Source: Plicaturopsis crispa FD-325 SS-3
Taxonomy: Eukaryota > Basidiomycota > Agaricomycetes > Amylocorticiales > Amylocorticiaceae
Direction of reading: 5' to 3'
DNA: 64,000 nt
NCBI GenBank assembly: GCA_000827205.1
Contig: KN832561.1
Coordinates: 1,151,962 to 1,215,961, forward strand
Position numbers and translations under genes: made by a program. Numbering within the stretch: position 1 is the first letter of the stretch; every line of letters begins with the position of its first letter. Below the pieces are notes generated by a model that ran no database searches, had not been told where the DNA came from, and worked only from the letters and a program-made list of their open reading frames with translations. This document shows, one piece after another, positions 44,557 through 57,248 of this stretch.

Positions 44557-45264
44557 GCTTGGCCTAGTCGAATGTGTATCTACTCATTCATACCATGATA
44601 CTGCTACCTTTTACTTGCCTGAACGAAAGCGTGTATGCATCTCCAAATACTTCCCATGTAATCTCTTCCTCCGAGTCGAGCTCCTCCCAGGCTCCCCTCC
44701 TACTTACCAGATGGCCTGCCCTTCACCATGAATGTACACGTGATCCAATAATCGCGAGCGTGGTGTCAGTGTCACTTCAAATTCAGTATGCCTCTCTGCA
44801 GTGTACATACAGACACCTTTCAAATCCGAATTCGACGTTCAAAATCACCTCCAAGCGACAGCGCCAACAGCCTCTATCTTTCACCGGCACAACCTATTTG
44901 AACTCGAGGTTCATTGCCATCGATTGGCGCGCGCATCGTATGGCCCCTGGCCGCCTCGGAAGCATCGCATCAATCTATGCCAAGCGTATACTTATCGCCT
45001 ACCTGTGCCCAGTACAAGCCCAGCTACGGGGGCCATGTCGACGCTTGTACAGACCACTCACAAAAGGGCTATCTCCAGGCTATCTGCATCCGCGCCAAGC
45101 TCCTCAGCCTGATGCCTAGGTTCAGGAAGGCTATAACGTCCGGGCTGTACGGAGCAGTAGCGCCCACCGTGACGCCTTTTGGCTTCAAAATGGCGTAAGT
45201 AAGTCTTGGATCTTTGCTTCATCCCATCACCTCCCTCCTTCACTGTCTCATCGTGTCGTTAGCT
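44557..45264 (+). promoter_or_regulatory. upstream region of the amino-acid permease with GATA-type motifs
   Basis: Three ctatct (AGATAG on the minus strand) motifs lie at 44874-44879, 45069-45074 and 45080-45085, and a cttatc (GATAAG) lies at 44991-44996. GATA factors of the AreA/Gln3 type control nitrogen-source permeases in fungi, so nitrogen catabolite control is plausible. The motif is short and chance matches are expected. No further gene was identified in this interval. Confidence 0.4.
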
Positions 45265-47392
45265 ATGGGCCACAGCGACGAAAAGAACGATGCAGCGACT
45301 TCTGAGTCGCCGGTGCCCAGTACCAAGGAGAAGGCACCCGTGTATTATGGAACAGAAGAACTGGTAGAGCCGCCGGAGGAGGAGTCTTTGCACCGTGGCC
45401 TTAAGGCGCGGCAAATATCCATGATTGCGGTACGCATCCTTCTTAGAACACAGTCTTGCCTGAAAATCCTGAATTCTTACCCAATTGAATTGAAAGCTCG
45501 GCGGCGCTGTCGGGACTGGTCTCATCATCGGTTCTGGGACCGCATTGACGAGAGGAGGGCCTCTGGGTTTATGCCTTGGCTACTCCTTCGTCGGCTTCGT
45601 ATGTTATCTAGTCATGATAGGACTGGGGGAGATGGCTGCGTTTCTACCGCACAAAAAAGGATTCGCGGGATACGCGACGCGATTCGTCGACCCCGCCCTT
45701 GGCTTTGCGCTGGGATACAACTATCTCCTCAAATACCTGATCGTCACGCCCAATAACGTCAACGCGGCAGGCGTGGTTATCGTTTACTGGACACAGGCGG
45801 TTCCCACATGGGTTTGGATGAGTAAGTCTTGTGTTTCGTCGCAATCTCACAACTGCTAATTCATCCCCTTAGTTATCTTTATCGCGCTCAGTACGTCTGC
45901 GAATAGCTTCACTCTATTGACGCCAATCTAAAGCTTTCTAGTCTGTGCAATCAACCTCCTCGGAATCCGATTCTTCGGCGAGCTCGAATTCTGGTTCAGC
46001 ACGATCAAGGTCATCACCCTGATAGGACTCATCCTAATGGGCATCATCATCGACCTAGGCGGCAACCCTCGCCACGACCGGATCGGCTTCCGGTACTGGC
46101 AGCATCCCAACGGGCCGATGGGGCACTATCTCCTCAAGGTCGTCCATCAGGAGCACTTGTCCATATTCCTGGGCTTTTGGAGTACCTTGACGAATGCTCT
46201 GTTCGCGTTCATTGGGACGGAACTCATTGGTGTTACGGTCGGCGAGGCTGAGAATCCGAGGAAGAATATCCCGAAAGCGATTCGTAGGACGTTTTACCGG
46301 ATCTTGGTGTTCTATGTCGGTGGTGTGTTTATCATCAGTCTGATTGTTCCGAGCACAAGCAACGTGAGTTCGCTTTATCTTTCGCGTTCGTGTGGGTCTG
46401 AAAACTCGGCCAATACAGGATCTTTTCGTTGCATCGAAAGCCAAAACAGGAGCAGCCGCTTCGCCATTTGTTCTCGGTAAGCATATGTGCATCTCAGGTG
46501 GTATAGTTCTGACTGGTTTTATTTATCCTCTCAGCTACTACCCTTGCGGGTATTCGAGTGATCAACCACGTTATCAACGCTGCTATCTTGCTTTTTGTCC
46601 TGAGCGCAGCCAATTCCGACCTTTACATCGGCTCGCGGACGCTGTACGGTTTGGCAGTGGAAGGAAAAGCCCCCCGCGTCTTCACGAAAGTGAACCGTAT
46701 GGGAGTTCCGTGGCCGGCTCTGTCACTCTGCACGCTATTTTGCTGCTTGGTGTTCCTTAATGTTAGCTCGTCGAGCGCGAAAGGTATCTATTGCATGTGC
46801 TGTTAATCAAAAAGGGGTTCCCGCTGATAGGTTACGGCTAGTATTCACTTGGTTCGTCAACCTCGTCTCGACATTCGGAGCTATTACATGGATGTGTATC
46901 TCGTACACCCACATGTGAGTCTCTCGCCTGTCTCGCTTTGCGGCATACTCACATGCTCCCTCCGTTACACAGCGCTTTCATGCGGGCGCTCAAAGCCCAA
47001 GGCCGATCCCGCGACGACCTTCCCTACAAGGCTCCCTTCCAGCCCTACGGGTCGTGGTTCGCTCTGATCGCCACCGGCATCATCACCCTATTCAAAGGAT
47101 TCGACACCTTCATGCCCTTTGCAACCGATACATTCGTAACGTCAGTCCCACCCCCTGGTCCCCATACGCTCCGTATACTGATTCGTATTATCAAAGATCG
47201 TACATCGGCATACCGGTGTTCTTCGTTCTGTGGCTAGGCTACAAGTTCATCCTCCGCACGAAAGCTATACCTGCAGCGGGTGTCGATCTTGTGACTGGCC
47301 TACAGGAGATCGACGACGAGGAGAAACGGTTCCTCGAACAGCAGGCGCTTATACCGCGTACCAGGCTCGGGAAGTTATGGGATGCCCTGTAA
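45265..47392 (+). CDS. amino-acid permease (YAT/APC family)
   Basis: The start MGHSDEKNDAATSESPVPST at 45265 gives a hydrophilic N-terminus with EESLHRGLKARQISMIALGG. The first membrane segments, GAVGTGLIIGSGTALTRGGP and LGLCLGYSFVGFVCYLVMIG, carry the substrate-binding glycines of the family. Further segments include LGEMAAFLPHKKGFAGYATR, VDPALGFALGYNYLLKYLIV, STLTNALFAFIGTELIGVTV with GEAENPRKNIPKAIRRTFYR, NAAILLFVLSAANSDLYIGS with RTLYGLAVEGKAPRVFTKVN, and the cytosolic tail KRFLEQQALIPRTRLGKLWD. About twelve helices can be counted across the spliced exons. Substrate range cannot be told from sequence. It is located in the plasma membrane by family knowledge. Confidence 0.92.
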
Positions 47393-47685
47393 ACTGTTAA
47401 GTATACCTCGATACTGCAACGATGTACTCTTGTTCTTCCCGTTGTTGTGAGTAATTATAATACTTTTTGGACATTATTATTACCAGGTTTCAGGCTCCCA
47501 GACACAAGCCAGACAAGACAAATCACGACTGCGTGAATTCTAGTCCCGTGCTGACGCGAGCTCCACGTGCGCTCTTCCTCCGTGTCCCATTTCCGCTCGT
47601 TTTGGTGGTCGATTATCAATTTTACCCCTGAGCCCACTCCCCTCAAATACTTAATTTTATTCGATGTGGGCCGTGTTCCCCATCG
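47393..47685. other. intergenic region permease/pirin
   Basis: 293 bp of flank. Nothing else recognised. Confidence 0.4.
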
Positions 47686-49185
47686 CATGCATACTCCCCT
47701 CCGACTCTGCGCCGCACTGATAGTTATAGCGTTTGCGTATCTGTTGTCTTCGGTTTCAGAGATTTTCAAGTCGTACAGCGTCGTCGAGCAGGATAGTATG
47801 GCTCTCTCGTCGGTTTCGCGGAGCGTGGTCAAGAAGGTATTGGCAGTAGAGACAGCTGAGGTATGTAATCTACTATATGTTTGGAGACAATGCCCTGACA
47901 CGTGAACCAAATATTTAGGGTGTTAATGTGATAGTCAGACGATCCATCGGTGGCATGAGCCTTCGAAACCTGTCCCCCTTTCTAATGCTAGACCATTTCC
48001 ATGTCGCCAAAGGCGCGGTAAGCATTCACTTTCTACCATGTCGTGTCTTGTGCTGATATTGTGCGAAAGGGATTCCATGACCACCCGCACCGCGGCCAGG
48101 CTACTGTAACATACATGCTCGAAGGGTAAGGATTTATTCCCCACTCTATCGTACCGCATGGACTCATCGTTATCTAGTGCGAGTCGGCATGAAGACTCTG
48201 CGGGCCATAAAGGCACTATCGAGACGGGCGGCGTTCAGTGGATGTCCGCGGTGTGTAACGCATTAAACCATACCCGAAGTCGACTCATACTGTCTGTCTA
48301 TCACAGGGCCGCGGAATCATACACGCCGAAATGCCCGTGCACGAAGCCGGGAAACCAGAGCCCAGAGGCCTTCAACTCTGGATCGACCTGCCGAAGCAGT
48401 ACAAAATGACAGAACCGTCGTACCAAGAACTAGATCCCCAAGAGTAAGCCAGAGGGCCATCATACATGGAAATGCCTACGTATCTAACGGGATTGGCGTT
48501 AGGATCCCAAGCGCGTACCCGGAAGGTCCAGACGGCCCGGTCAAAATCAAGGTCATCAGCGGGAAAAGCCACGGCGTTGAATCTCCGGTGCGACCTCTGG
48601 GCGGGTGCTGGTATTTCCATGTCAACTTCAACAAGAAGGCGACTATATTCCAAGATATCCGTAAGTTAACTTACAATCGCATCCGGAAAACAGCTGATAC
48701 TTTGTTCACAGCGGCTGGGTGGACGTCGTTTATCTATGGTATGCCTTGGTTTGTCTACGATTCAAATGAATCGAGCTGATGCCTTGGTACTAGTTATCAA
48801 TGGATCCATCAGTGTTGGCTCCGACACGCTTCCGCAGGAGAAGTTTAACACACTCGTACTCTCCGCGAACGCCAACGAAACTGGCGTATCGGTAACAGCT
48901 ACGGAAGACGATACCCACTTCATCCTCGTGCGTCCCCTTGATTGTTCTATTTGCTGCCCGATCTAATCATGTTTCAAGGTCGCTGGTGAGCCGTTGGACC
49001 AGACTGTTTTCCAATACGGTCCGTTCGTGATGACCACGCGCGAGGAGGTGCAGAAGACCCTCATCGATTGTACGTGCTCTCTCGATATTACTGACGAGTG
49101 CAAGGGGTCTGACTTTTCTGCAGACCAGACGGGTAGGAATGGATTTGAGAAGGCGCACACCTGGAAAAGCACTATCGCTAATTGA
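47686..49185 (+). CDS. pirin-family protein with hydrophobic N-terminal extension
   Basis: The pirin domain begins at MALSSVSRSVVKKVLAVETA (ATG 47798) and continues GVNVIVRRSIGGMSLRNLSP and FLMLDHFHVAKGAGFHDHPH. The metal-binding residues are in FHDHPHRG, followed by ATVTYMLEG and GRGIIHAEMPV (the conserved Glu). Then follow LQLWIDLPKQYKMTEPSYQE, VKIKVISGKSHGVESPVRPL and the second cupin ending QVFQYGPFVMTTREEV-like (seen as TVFQYGPFVMTTREE). The frame is open upstream to ATG 47686, adding 37 residues with a strong hydrophobic stretch (LRLCAALIVIAFAYLLSSV). If used, this would target or anchor the protein. Pirins are iron-binding nuclear or cytosolic proteins, some with quercetinase activity, so the extension is unusual. 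Confidence 0.88.
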
Positions 49186-49416
49186 ACGAGATTTGGGTAT
49201 AGACCTTGGATATTGTGTCCTTCATCTCCTCTTATAATTATGCCTTGTATTCGCCTTATTGGCTATGTAGAATACTAATCGACGTTTCCTAACCATCAGC
49301 CGTGTTCACGGTGTTTCCGTGTAAGACCGGAAAGCATTTAAATAAATGGGTGCTGTATCCACAACACTCGAGGGAGTTCCTAACGTCATTGCAGACGGTG
49401 GTCCTACATAAGTACA

Positions 49417-50930
49417 CTACGACGCTCGAGCTCTTTTACCCTTTGCTCGTTTTGTCCCGATCTCCTCTTCCTCTTCGTCGTCGCTATCCTCCCCCACATT
49501 CTCCATTCCCTCCCAAACGTCACCGCCCTCCTCTTCACCCTCCTCCACACTATTCACGCGTATAGCGTTTTCTTCCCCGTCCCATACGACCACAGTAGGC
49601 GTGCTCTTCATGAAGACCTTCTCCAGCACCTGGCCTTTCCTTTCCTGTTGCTCCCCGACCTTTGCGGGCGGGGCGAAGGTACTGTGAATGCGCGCATAGC
49701 GGTCTAATGCGGTAGAGGCTAGAAGGGAAGGCGAGGGTGCGATCGACGTGACTGCACCAGATATACCTGTCGAATGGTATAAGTATATGTAGAGGAAAAT
49801 GAGAAAGTGCGGTACATACCCTTATACCCGTATATTGTACGGCCCGTCCGCAGGTCCAATGCGAAGAGATTGCACCCGTGGTCTGCTACGAACACCTCGC
49901 TAGAAAATCATGTATTAAGTTCCTCGGCATTCATCATGGGTTCAGAAGACGCGACGTACTGTTCAGACATCCCTTTCGCGACCGCATTGATGCCTCCAAT
50001 TTTTCCAATGCCATGCCAGTCTGATACTGGTTTGCGTGCGGCACGCGTGTCATAGCGGCGCACGTCGCCTAGCCGGGTACCTGCGAGCAGGTGGTGGTGG
50101 GACGAGGACGCGTGCGGTCCGAGGAACGTTAGCGAGGTGTTGTGGACGGGTTGGCGCAATCCGAGGGAGTCATTAGCGACCTACGGTGCATATTAGCAGC
50201 TACGGTTTTAGAAAATCGGGAGGGAGTATATACATTCTTGGCTCGCCATATCTCTCCCGGGAACAGAGCGTCCCCTCGCTTGCGCTTCTTGCCGGAGACA
50301 TCTGAATCGGCCTGGGGCGCACGAGCGGCAAAAGCTTGTTCGGTGTTCCAGACTGACAATTCGACTTCTTCGCCTCCGTAAGCAAATGACTCCTGGTCGG
50401 AGGAGAGGTGCCAGTCGCAGAGACGCGTCGGAAGAGACGCAGTTTGTGAAGTCGTGGGTGAGGTTAGGCGCAAAGCACCATTGGAAGTACACGAATATAT
50501 TCCCCTGAGGATTGAAATGTTTAGTATGTCCGTGGTGTTTATTGGTAGTGCTCTCCTCACTTTTCTGAGCCAGCAAGACCAACGTATCGGCTGTCTGACT
50601 TGTACCGAGTCTCCCGCCATTCGTGAACCGATTTCAGGTCAACCTCTTCATTCAAAAGGAATGTAGATGCAGATCCATCCGAGTATGCTGCCGCTAACTT
50701 CCCTTGAGCAATACTTTGAGTCCCCCATCGCACGGAGAAAAAAGCTCAGTGCTCACCAGTTTTTTGCCGTCCGAGCTGGATCCAATACACAATTTCTGGA
50801 CACCTTTGGGTTTTTCACCTGATGTCCCATCGTGTATTGTTTTGACCTCTGTTTTTTGGCCGTCCGCGGTGCCCTCTGGGAAATACCGCAGAGTTTTTAT
50901 GTTGCCTAGCTCATCGCCGGTAAGAAACAT
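49417..50930 (-). CDS. NSA1: ribosome biogenesis WD-repeat protein Nsa1 (WDR74)
   Basis: The start MFLTGDELGNIKTLRYFPEG at 50930 is the typical Nsa1 N-terminus. It continues KGVQKLCIGSSSDGKKLVST. Spliced exons give propeller blades with CDWHLSSDQESFAYGGEEVE, VELSVWNTEQAFAA, FPGEIWRAKNV, LTFLGPHASSSHHHLLAGTR and DVRRYDTRAARKPVSDW. The C-terminus is highly acidic (DSDDEEEEEIG) and ends in a basic KRAKGKRARAS tail, consistent with nucleolar localisation. Family role: Nsa1 joins the Rix7-released pre-60S complex. Divergent with RMD5, with 182 bp between starts. Confidence 0.88.
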
Positions 50931-51112
50931 TGTCGTGAGTGTGACATCCCCGACGTCACGCAGGCGTTCAAAATACAGGATCGCCCGATTCGGAAACCCC
51001 TGAAACTCCGGCCGATCGGCTCGCGGTAACTGGCTTGACCTGTACTCACCACTTGCACTCACTGGACACTGCACGCCTTTGAATCTATCCTTCGAGTCAT
51101 AGCGTGCTGATC
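50931..51112. promoter_or_regulatory. 182-bp divergent promoter NSA1 / RMD5
   Basis: Opposed start codons are 182 bp apart, so both promoters overlap. Confidence 0.6.
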
Positions 51113-52554
51113 ATGGAGGGGCCCTTGAAGGAGCTCGCGAAACTCGACAAGCTGACCTCGAAATCGCCAGCAAAGGGGAAGTTACCGTCCATCGACATCC
51201 TCGACTCGCTGCTGCAGTCTCTCCGCGATGCGAAGGCAAGCGTCGAGGACGGAACGGCCTCGGAGGACACGCTAGTACAGCTCGCGCATACGGTAAAGCT
51301 GCGAAAAGAGGAGATTGACAAGAAACAGAAGGAGGTGTATAACTCGTTAACACGTTATGGGAAATTGTTGGACAAGGTGAGCCTGCTGGTTCATATATCG
51401 GGTCCACTGCTGAGAATTGGCGGTGAGCAATTTAGACATTCTCCGCCAGCCTTCCCTCGTATTCTCCGCTTTTTGCATCGCCAGAGTCTGCTGAAGCTCT
51501 TGAGAGGACCATCGCTCTCCATTTCCTCCGAACGGGACAGTTCGCCACAGCCGAAACATTCCTCGAGGTTTGAACCATATGTATATCTGCATCTACAACT
51601 CACTGATCCGTCCTCGCCTTTTCAGGAAACTGGAACAAACATCCCGCCTGATATTCGTGCACACTTCTTTGACCTACACAGTATTCTCACAGCACTCAGG
51701 AACCAGGATATTGGACCAGCATTGGAGTAAGTACTCAAAGCTGATCGCGGACGTTACCTCGCTGATCATGATGATGCAGGTGGTCTAGGAAGAACAAAAG
51801 GTTCCTTCAGGACCGCTCATCGCCCCTAGAATTCTATCTGCATCGCTCTCAATATATGCGTCTTCTACTCTCGAACCCAGGAAACCATCTACCCGCTTTG
51901 TCGTACGCGAGGACCGCTTTACGGCCATTTTATTCCGCGCATACTGCAGAGTTCCAACGTTTGACCGCGTGCATCACGTATCTGCCCTTGTCACGACTAA
52001 GGAACTCACCGTACGCCGACCTTGCGTCGCCCTCCCTTCACCTCGATCTCGAGCCGTTGTTCGCCAAAGAGTACTGTGCAAGCTTGGGCATGAGTAGGCA
52101 GGTCCCGCTGCGCGTTGTCGGAGATATTGGTGGGGGCGGCGCGCTGGCCAAGATCGAGAAGGGCAGGAAGGTAATGAGAGAACGCAAGAGCGAATGGAGT
52201 CAGACGAGCGAACTACCGGTCAGTTTTTTCAGAGATTGTGTCTTCTCTTATCAACTAAACGGCTATTGTCATGTATGTTTAGATTGAAATTCCATTATCC
52301 GCGGAGAACCGATACCACTCGATATTTGCCTGCCCTGTCTCTAAAGAGCAAGCGACAGAACAGAATCCGCCCATGATGATGACTTGTGGGCATGTAATCA
52401 CCAGGGATAGTTTGCAGAAGCTGAGCAAAGTTAGCGGGTGAGTATTCTACTATACTGCGTAGATCTTTCTCTGATGCTTTTTCGCAGCCGCGCGAAGTGC
52501 CCGTATTGTCCTTCCGAATCGCAGACTAGCACTGCGTTGCGCGTGTATTTTTGA
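51113..52554 (+). CDS. RMD5: GID/CTLH E3 ligase RING subunit Rmd5 (Gid2)
   Basis: The start [20 protein letters not shown] at 51113 is followed by a coiled N-terminus ([40 protein letters not shown]). The LisH/CTLH-like part contains [60 protein letters not shown] and [20 protein letters not shown]. The C-terminal degenerate RING has [35 protein letters not shown] and [10 protein letters not shown], ending STALRVYF. Family role: with Fyv10/Gid9 it forms the catalytic core of the GID ligase that degrades gluconeogenic enzymes, acting with its partner RING. All expected domains are present, and the length is normal. Confidence 0.92.
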
Positions 52555-53080
52555 CTGGCATGGTTGGCCCGTTCACATGTATGTATATCTAGGCAGTTTC
52601 AATTGTAATAAATAACAGCAACGGATCTTATTCACCTTCCAATGGTTGATGTCACCTCTCATTGTTTTCTAGTGCGAAGAGTGCTGCCGAATCTATCAGC
52701 TTGCCGTCTTTGCTTTGACATCGCCGGGGCGGAGCCACTGGTTACTGCGGACGTCGTCCTATCCCCGCCGCCTCAAAAAAAAGTACTTATTGTGGTCTTT
52801 GAGATATCGTTCATATAGGTAGCATTGCTTGGATACTTACCACACATTTGACCAGTAGGAACGTGTTGAAGTAGGAACAATGAACGGAACAAGAGATGGT
52901 GTGCCGAAAAAGGAAATGCACGTGGGGGTCGCGTCGTTGGCGAAACTTGAAGTTGAACGGTCACAACGCTCGTACTGCACGGCCCCCTCGTAATGTGTCT
53001 CGCTCGCTCGCTCTTTTCCTCGTAGTTTTCACGCTGAATTGTGCTGTTTGAAGGCTTGATACCCTCTCTGTATCCACACG
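52555..53080. other. intergenic region RMD5/SFI1
   Basis: 525 bp of flank between tandem genes. Nothing further recognised. Confidence 0.4.
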
Positions 53081-56000
53081 ATGTCCAGATTTCGACCAAC
53101 ACGCGCTTCTCCACCGTCCAAGGCCATAAATTTGCCCGTACACTCTTCTACCACGACATCCGAAATCTCGCGTTCTTCTGCCGTCTCCATACCGGAACTC
53201 ATAGGCCTCACTCCTGAAGATGTGGACTTCTTGGACTCCGTGATCGAACGCGCCGGTCTCGCCGCCACGACTTTCTTGACTGTCTTCAAGGCGTACAACG
53301 ATGTCTTGCACGAGCGCGGGATGGACCCTCAAAACGAGGTCGTATATTATGGAAAGCTCCTTAAGCTCGGGACGCTGAAGGGAAGGAACTGGGGGGACAA
53401 GTGGAACTTGATCAAGTTGCAGCAAGGGTACGACGCCAGTCATGGTCACGCCAACGTTCGCGCAACGACCCGCGATCCTCCTCCGAGGGCAAACACTGGA
53501 CCGCCACGGCTCGCCCATCGCTTAAATGTGATGAATCACGATGACGACGCGTTTACACTGCACTCACATCTAGAAGACAGTACCACGGACCGTACTGAGA
53601 CGGATGGCGGCGGCGAGACCGATACTAGCGCAGACGTGCCTCATCATCAGCTCACTCCACGACAAGTCCCCCGCCGAACACCATCTCCGGGAACTGCCAT
53701 CGCAAGCGGCAGGAATGCGCTTGGCCTACAAGATCCCCATTCCCTCGCCGACCGTCTTCCTTCTGTCCCTCGACGTGGTTCAATACCACAAGTTGATACG
53801 CGAAACATACATGCTTGGGAATCAGAAGCCTCTGACATGACGGAGACCCAGGCTGGCTCCCCGTCGACTACACCACCTTCGTATGGCGCTGCTGTACGCG
53901 ACTCTGAAGGTCACCGCCCTTCATCGTATATCCCACCTCGCAACGGCTGGTCAAAACCCAAAGCTGAGCGACCCGTATCAGCTCCTACCATCGCACCCTC
54001 TGCTCAAGCGCGCCAAGCTGTCGCTCTAGCGAGGGAACGAAGGGGGAGCAACATTAATGAAGAAGAAGCTTGGGAAAAGATAAAAATGGCTCGCGACGAA
54101 GAGGAAGCAGATAGATTCAGAGAAGACCGATTGGTAGAGCGGTGCTGGGATGTCTGGAGAGAGGGTTTTCGTTGGATCCTGGTACGCTCCATTTCTCTTT
54201 TCTACCTGGCGTCTAGCACAGATCTTGTTAATAGCTCGACAGACTACAAATGAACAAATCGGCCGTGCGCGGGACACCCTCGTCGTTCGTTTGGCTCTTC
54301 AGCGATGGCGAGCACGCACGGAAGCCCATCTGGACCTCTACGAGCGTGTCACCATTCTCGCGAACAAGCGCCGCTTGCGCTCTGCACTATCAGCATGGCG
54401 AACCAAATTCAAGCACTCGCGCCAAATACATTGGCGCAACGACATGCGTGCGAAGATGAAAAGTGTACGGGAGAAACGGGAAGGAAAACTCCGGAAGGAT
54501 GCTTGGGCCAAATGGCGGCAGTCGTATCGCTCGCATCTGTCTGGCCTCCATTATTCAGAACGCCTCGTTCTGAGGTCGTTCCAGCGCTGGAAAGATAGGC
54601 TGACGGCGATTGACCGCCTCGAAGATGCTGCAGACGAGTTTACTCGTCGGAGGGAACTGAGGATAAGGGAGGAGTGCTGGATGCGTTGGAGAAAAGCGGC
54701 CGACATTGGTGATGCGGAGAAAACTGTAATTGAGAGAGTGGGCCTTCGCATTATGGGTAATGCAATGGATGCCTGGAGACGCCGCGTGTGAGTCCATTAT
54801 ATCCTTCCTACTGTATTCAATACTGACCTGGCTCAATTTCCAGACACGAGAATCACACTGCCGATGCCTTTTACGATATTGTTTTGAAGAAGAAAATCAT
54901 TCGATCTTGGAAAACTGCCCGCGACCGGATACGCGTGAGCCTCAAATGTGCACCCTCGATAAACTCAGCTGAAACCATTTGTATTGTAGGGCATGGAAAA
55001 GAAAGCAACGAAACACCTCATCCGTCAAGACGATGTTCTACTACGAGCGGTTACCAGAGTATGGAAAGCCCGCGAACGCGGAAGGCTCATCGATCGTATC
55101 AAAACAGTACGACTTCTCAAGGACGTATGGAGCGTATGGAAAGCGCGCAGGCAGCAGCAGAAAGACAACGAAGGTCGGTTACACGATCCCCAACCGTAGG
55201 AATACGCTGATTTACGGTTCTGGATGTAGAACTTGCACTCGCCTTCTCCACGCGCGCTGGTTTGCAGACTGCTTTCTCCGCTCTACAGAAATGGCAACAG
55301 GCCCGCGCAAGTCACAAGAATGCGCACGCTTTTGCAGTGCACTACGATTCCGCGCAATTGCGCTACAAGATGCTGCACACTTGGAGGGTGGAGCTCCGAG
55401 TGAACTTGGACATGGCCAAGCAGGCTCGCAAGGCGGAGAAACGCTTCCTTGTTAGGAGGACCTGGGGTATCTGGATGTCTAAGCTCCGCGAGAGGAAACG
55501 AGAGCGGAAGGTGGTGGAATTCGAGAGGAAGAAGTTGCAGACGTCTTTCAATGGTAATCCTCCTGCGCAAAATTCAAAGGTCATACGTCTAAACTTTTGT
55601 TTTTTAGTATGGCTGGACAAAGCCCGACAACAACAACTACGGAAACTCGCCGAGAAAGAGATTAAATATCGGGTTGCGCAGGTACGTTGTAGGCACTCGT
55701 CAAACTCACTAGCCTTCTGCTGAAAATGTTGCAGCGAATCGTCAAGGACGCTCTATCTCGGTGGACTAATCACACAATCAACATCAAGCTCCGCGAATGG
55801 AAGACCAGCGAGGATCGCGAAAAGGCCCTCATGCGGTTCGTATGATGCCTATGGATCGCCTGGATTACCTAGCCTAACATTATTATCCGACAGCTCTGCT
55901 TTCAAGAAATGGCAAGGCGTTTGCAAGCGACACTATGAAGAGTTCAGTCTAATGGAAAGCTACCAGGACGTCAAGCGTGAAGGTTCGTTTCCTTTCACAT

Positions 56001-57248
56001 GACTTTTATCCTGGGACTCATAGTTGTGGACCGCCCAAAATTAGAAAACATTCGTCGCATGTTCCACCGCTGGCTCACAGCTGCTCGTTCTGCTCGCCAC
56101 CGGCGCTTGACGCTGCAGCGGAAGGAGGACGAGCTCCGGCTGTCCTTAATTGCGGTGACCTGGGACAAATGGAGAGATCGCTTCAATGACGAGAAGCTTC
56201 GACCTATCGTAAGTCCATTTGTTTTCTGACAGGTTTATGGTCGCCTTAACGTGCCCGCAGGAATACTCTGTTTTGATCCAGACTCAGAAGAATATCATGT
56301 TCCGCGCTTTCGGAGTCTGGCATTCCAAGACAAAGGTGCGTTTTACGAAAACCTTAGCTTCAAGTGCTTGCTCATTCTGTGACAGTCTTTGCCTGCAATC
56401 CGTTTCCATGCCACCAACACCAAGGCCAAGTTCTGGGAGATATGGCGAGGTGCAATGCCCCGAGCTCTGCAGGCGAAGTCCGCTCGTGAAATGGAGAAGC
56501 GGAATGTCCTAGGCATGTCATGGCTTTCTATAGCAGTATATGGTCTAACCTCGTCAATGTAGGCAAGGCCCTAGAAAAGTGGTCGGAAGCTTACCAGACA
56601 AAGATCGCATTGAAAGCCGTCGCGTGAGTTTCTTTCATGTCCGAACTCGCATACATGCTCATGGACCGTCTCTCAAATAGGCGTGCCCGATATTTGCGTC
56701 TTCCGACAGCTGCCCCTCGTGGGCGGCATGTTATTCCTGCTCCAAGGTCCACACCACCACCTCTACCTATACCATCCGCATCACGGAATGTGTTCCCTCG
56801 CAAGCCTGTGCGTGCAGCGAGTCCAACAGAAACCGAGGCGTCCGAGGCTGGCCCCAGTCAAGTGTCACCTGTTCCCGCTGCACCAAAGGCCTTTAGAGGA
56901 AGGAGTGGAATCGCTAGCCTTCTGTCAACCAAACCTAGGTCAGAGGCGGCCAGCCCTCCGCGGCCCAGGTTCTTGACCCGAAACTCTCGAGCGCCGAGCC
57001 CGGCTCGCTCTAAATCCTCGTATGGCGGTGGCCGGCGCGATCCGAGCCCTGTTCGCTCAACTCGACCCCCTTCAAAGTCGTCCTTCGGCGCGCGGGATAC
57101 AAGCCCCACCCGTGTCTCTGTCGCTCCTAGCTCGGCCACAGGTGGCGAGGCAGGCCGAAGCCGGCTATGGCTAGAATTGCGCGAAGTGCAGAGGAGATCC
57201 CGCCCGCCAACGGAACGGACACGCTCCCGTTCCCGTGAACCACCATGA
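53081..57248 (+). CDS. SFI1: SFI1-like centrin-binding spindle pole body protein
   Basis: The start MSRFRPTRASPPSKAINLPV at 53081 leads to a conserved N-terminal helical domain (TPEDVDFLDSVIERAGLAAT, VVYYGKLLKLGTLKGRNWGD). A disordered Ser/Thr-rich linker follows. From about 54060 onward the protein is a chain of Trp-anchored helices at regular spacing: LVERCWDVWREGF, RLALQRWRARTEAHL, LRSALSAWRTKFKHSRQ, LRKDAWAKWRQSYRSH, VLRSFQRWKDRLTAI, REECWMRWRKAADI, MGNAMDAWRRRV, IIRSWKTARDRI, LRAVTRVWKARERG and more, through many short introns. These are Sfi1 repeats, each of which binds a centrin (Cdc31). The C-terminus is Ser/Pro/Arg-rich and disordered, a likely site of cell-cycle phosphorylation. Family role: half-bridge duplication of the spindle pole body. 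Confidence 0.88.

Noticed and set aside
44574-45119. Long open frame before the amino-acid permease
   Set aside because: No recognisable domain or protein-like pattern. Overlapping open frames in other phases over the same stretch suggest chance, and the interval fits a promoter and leader.
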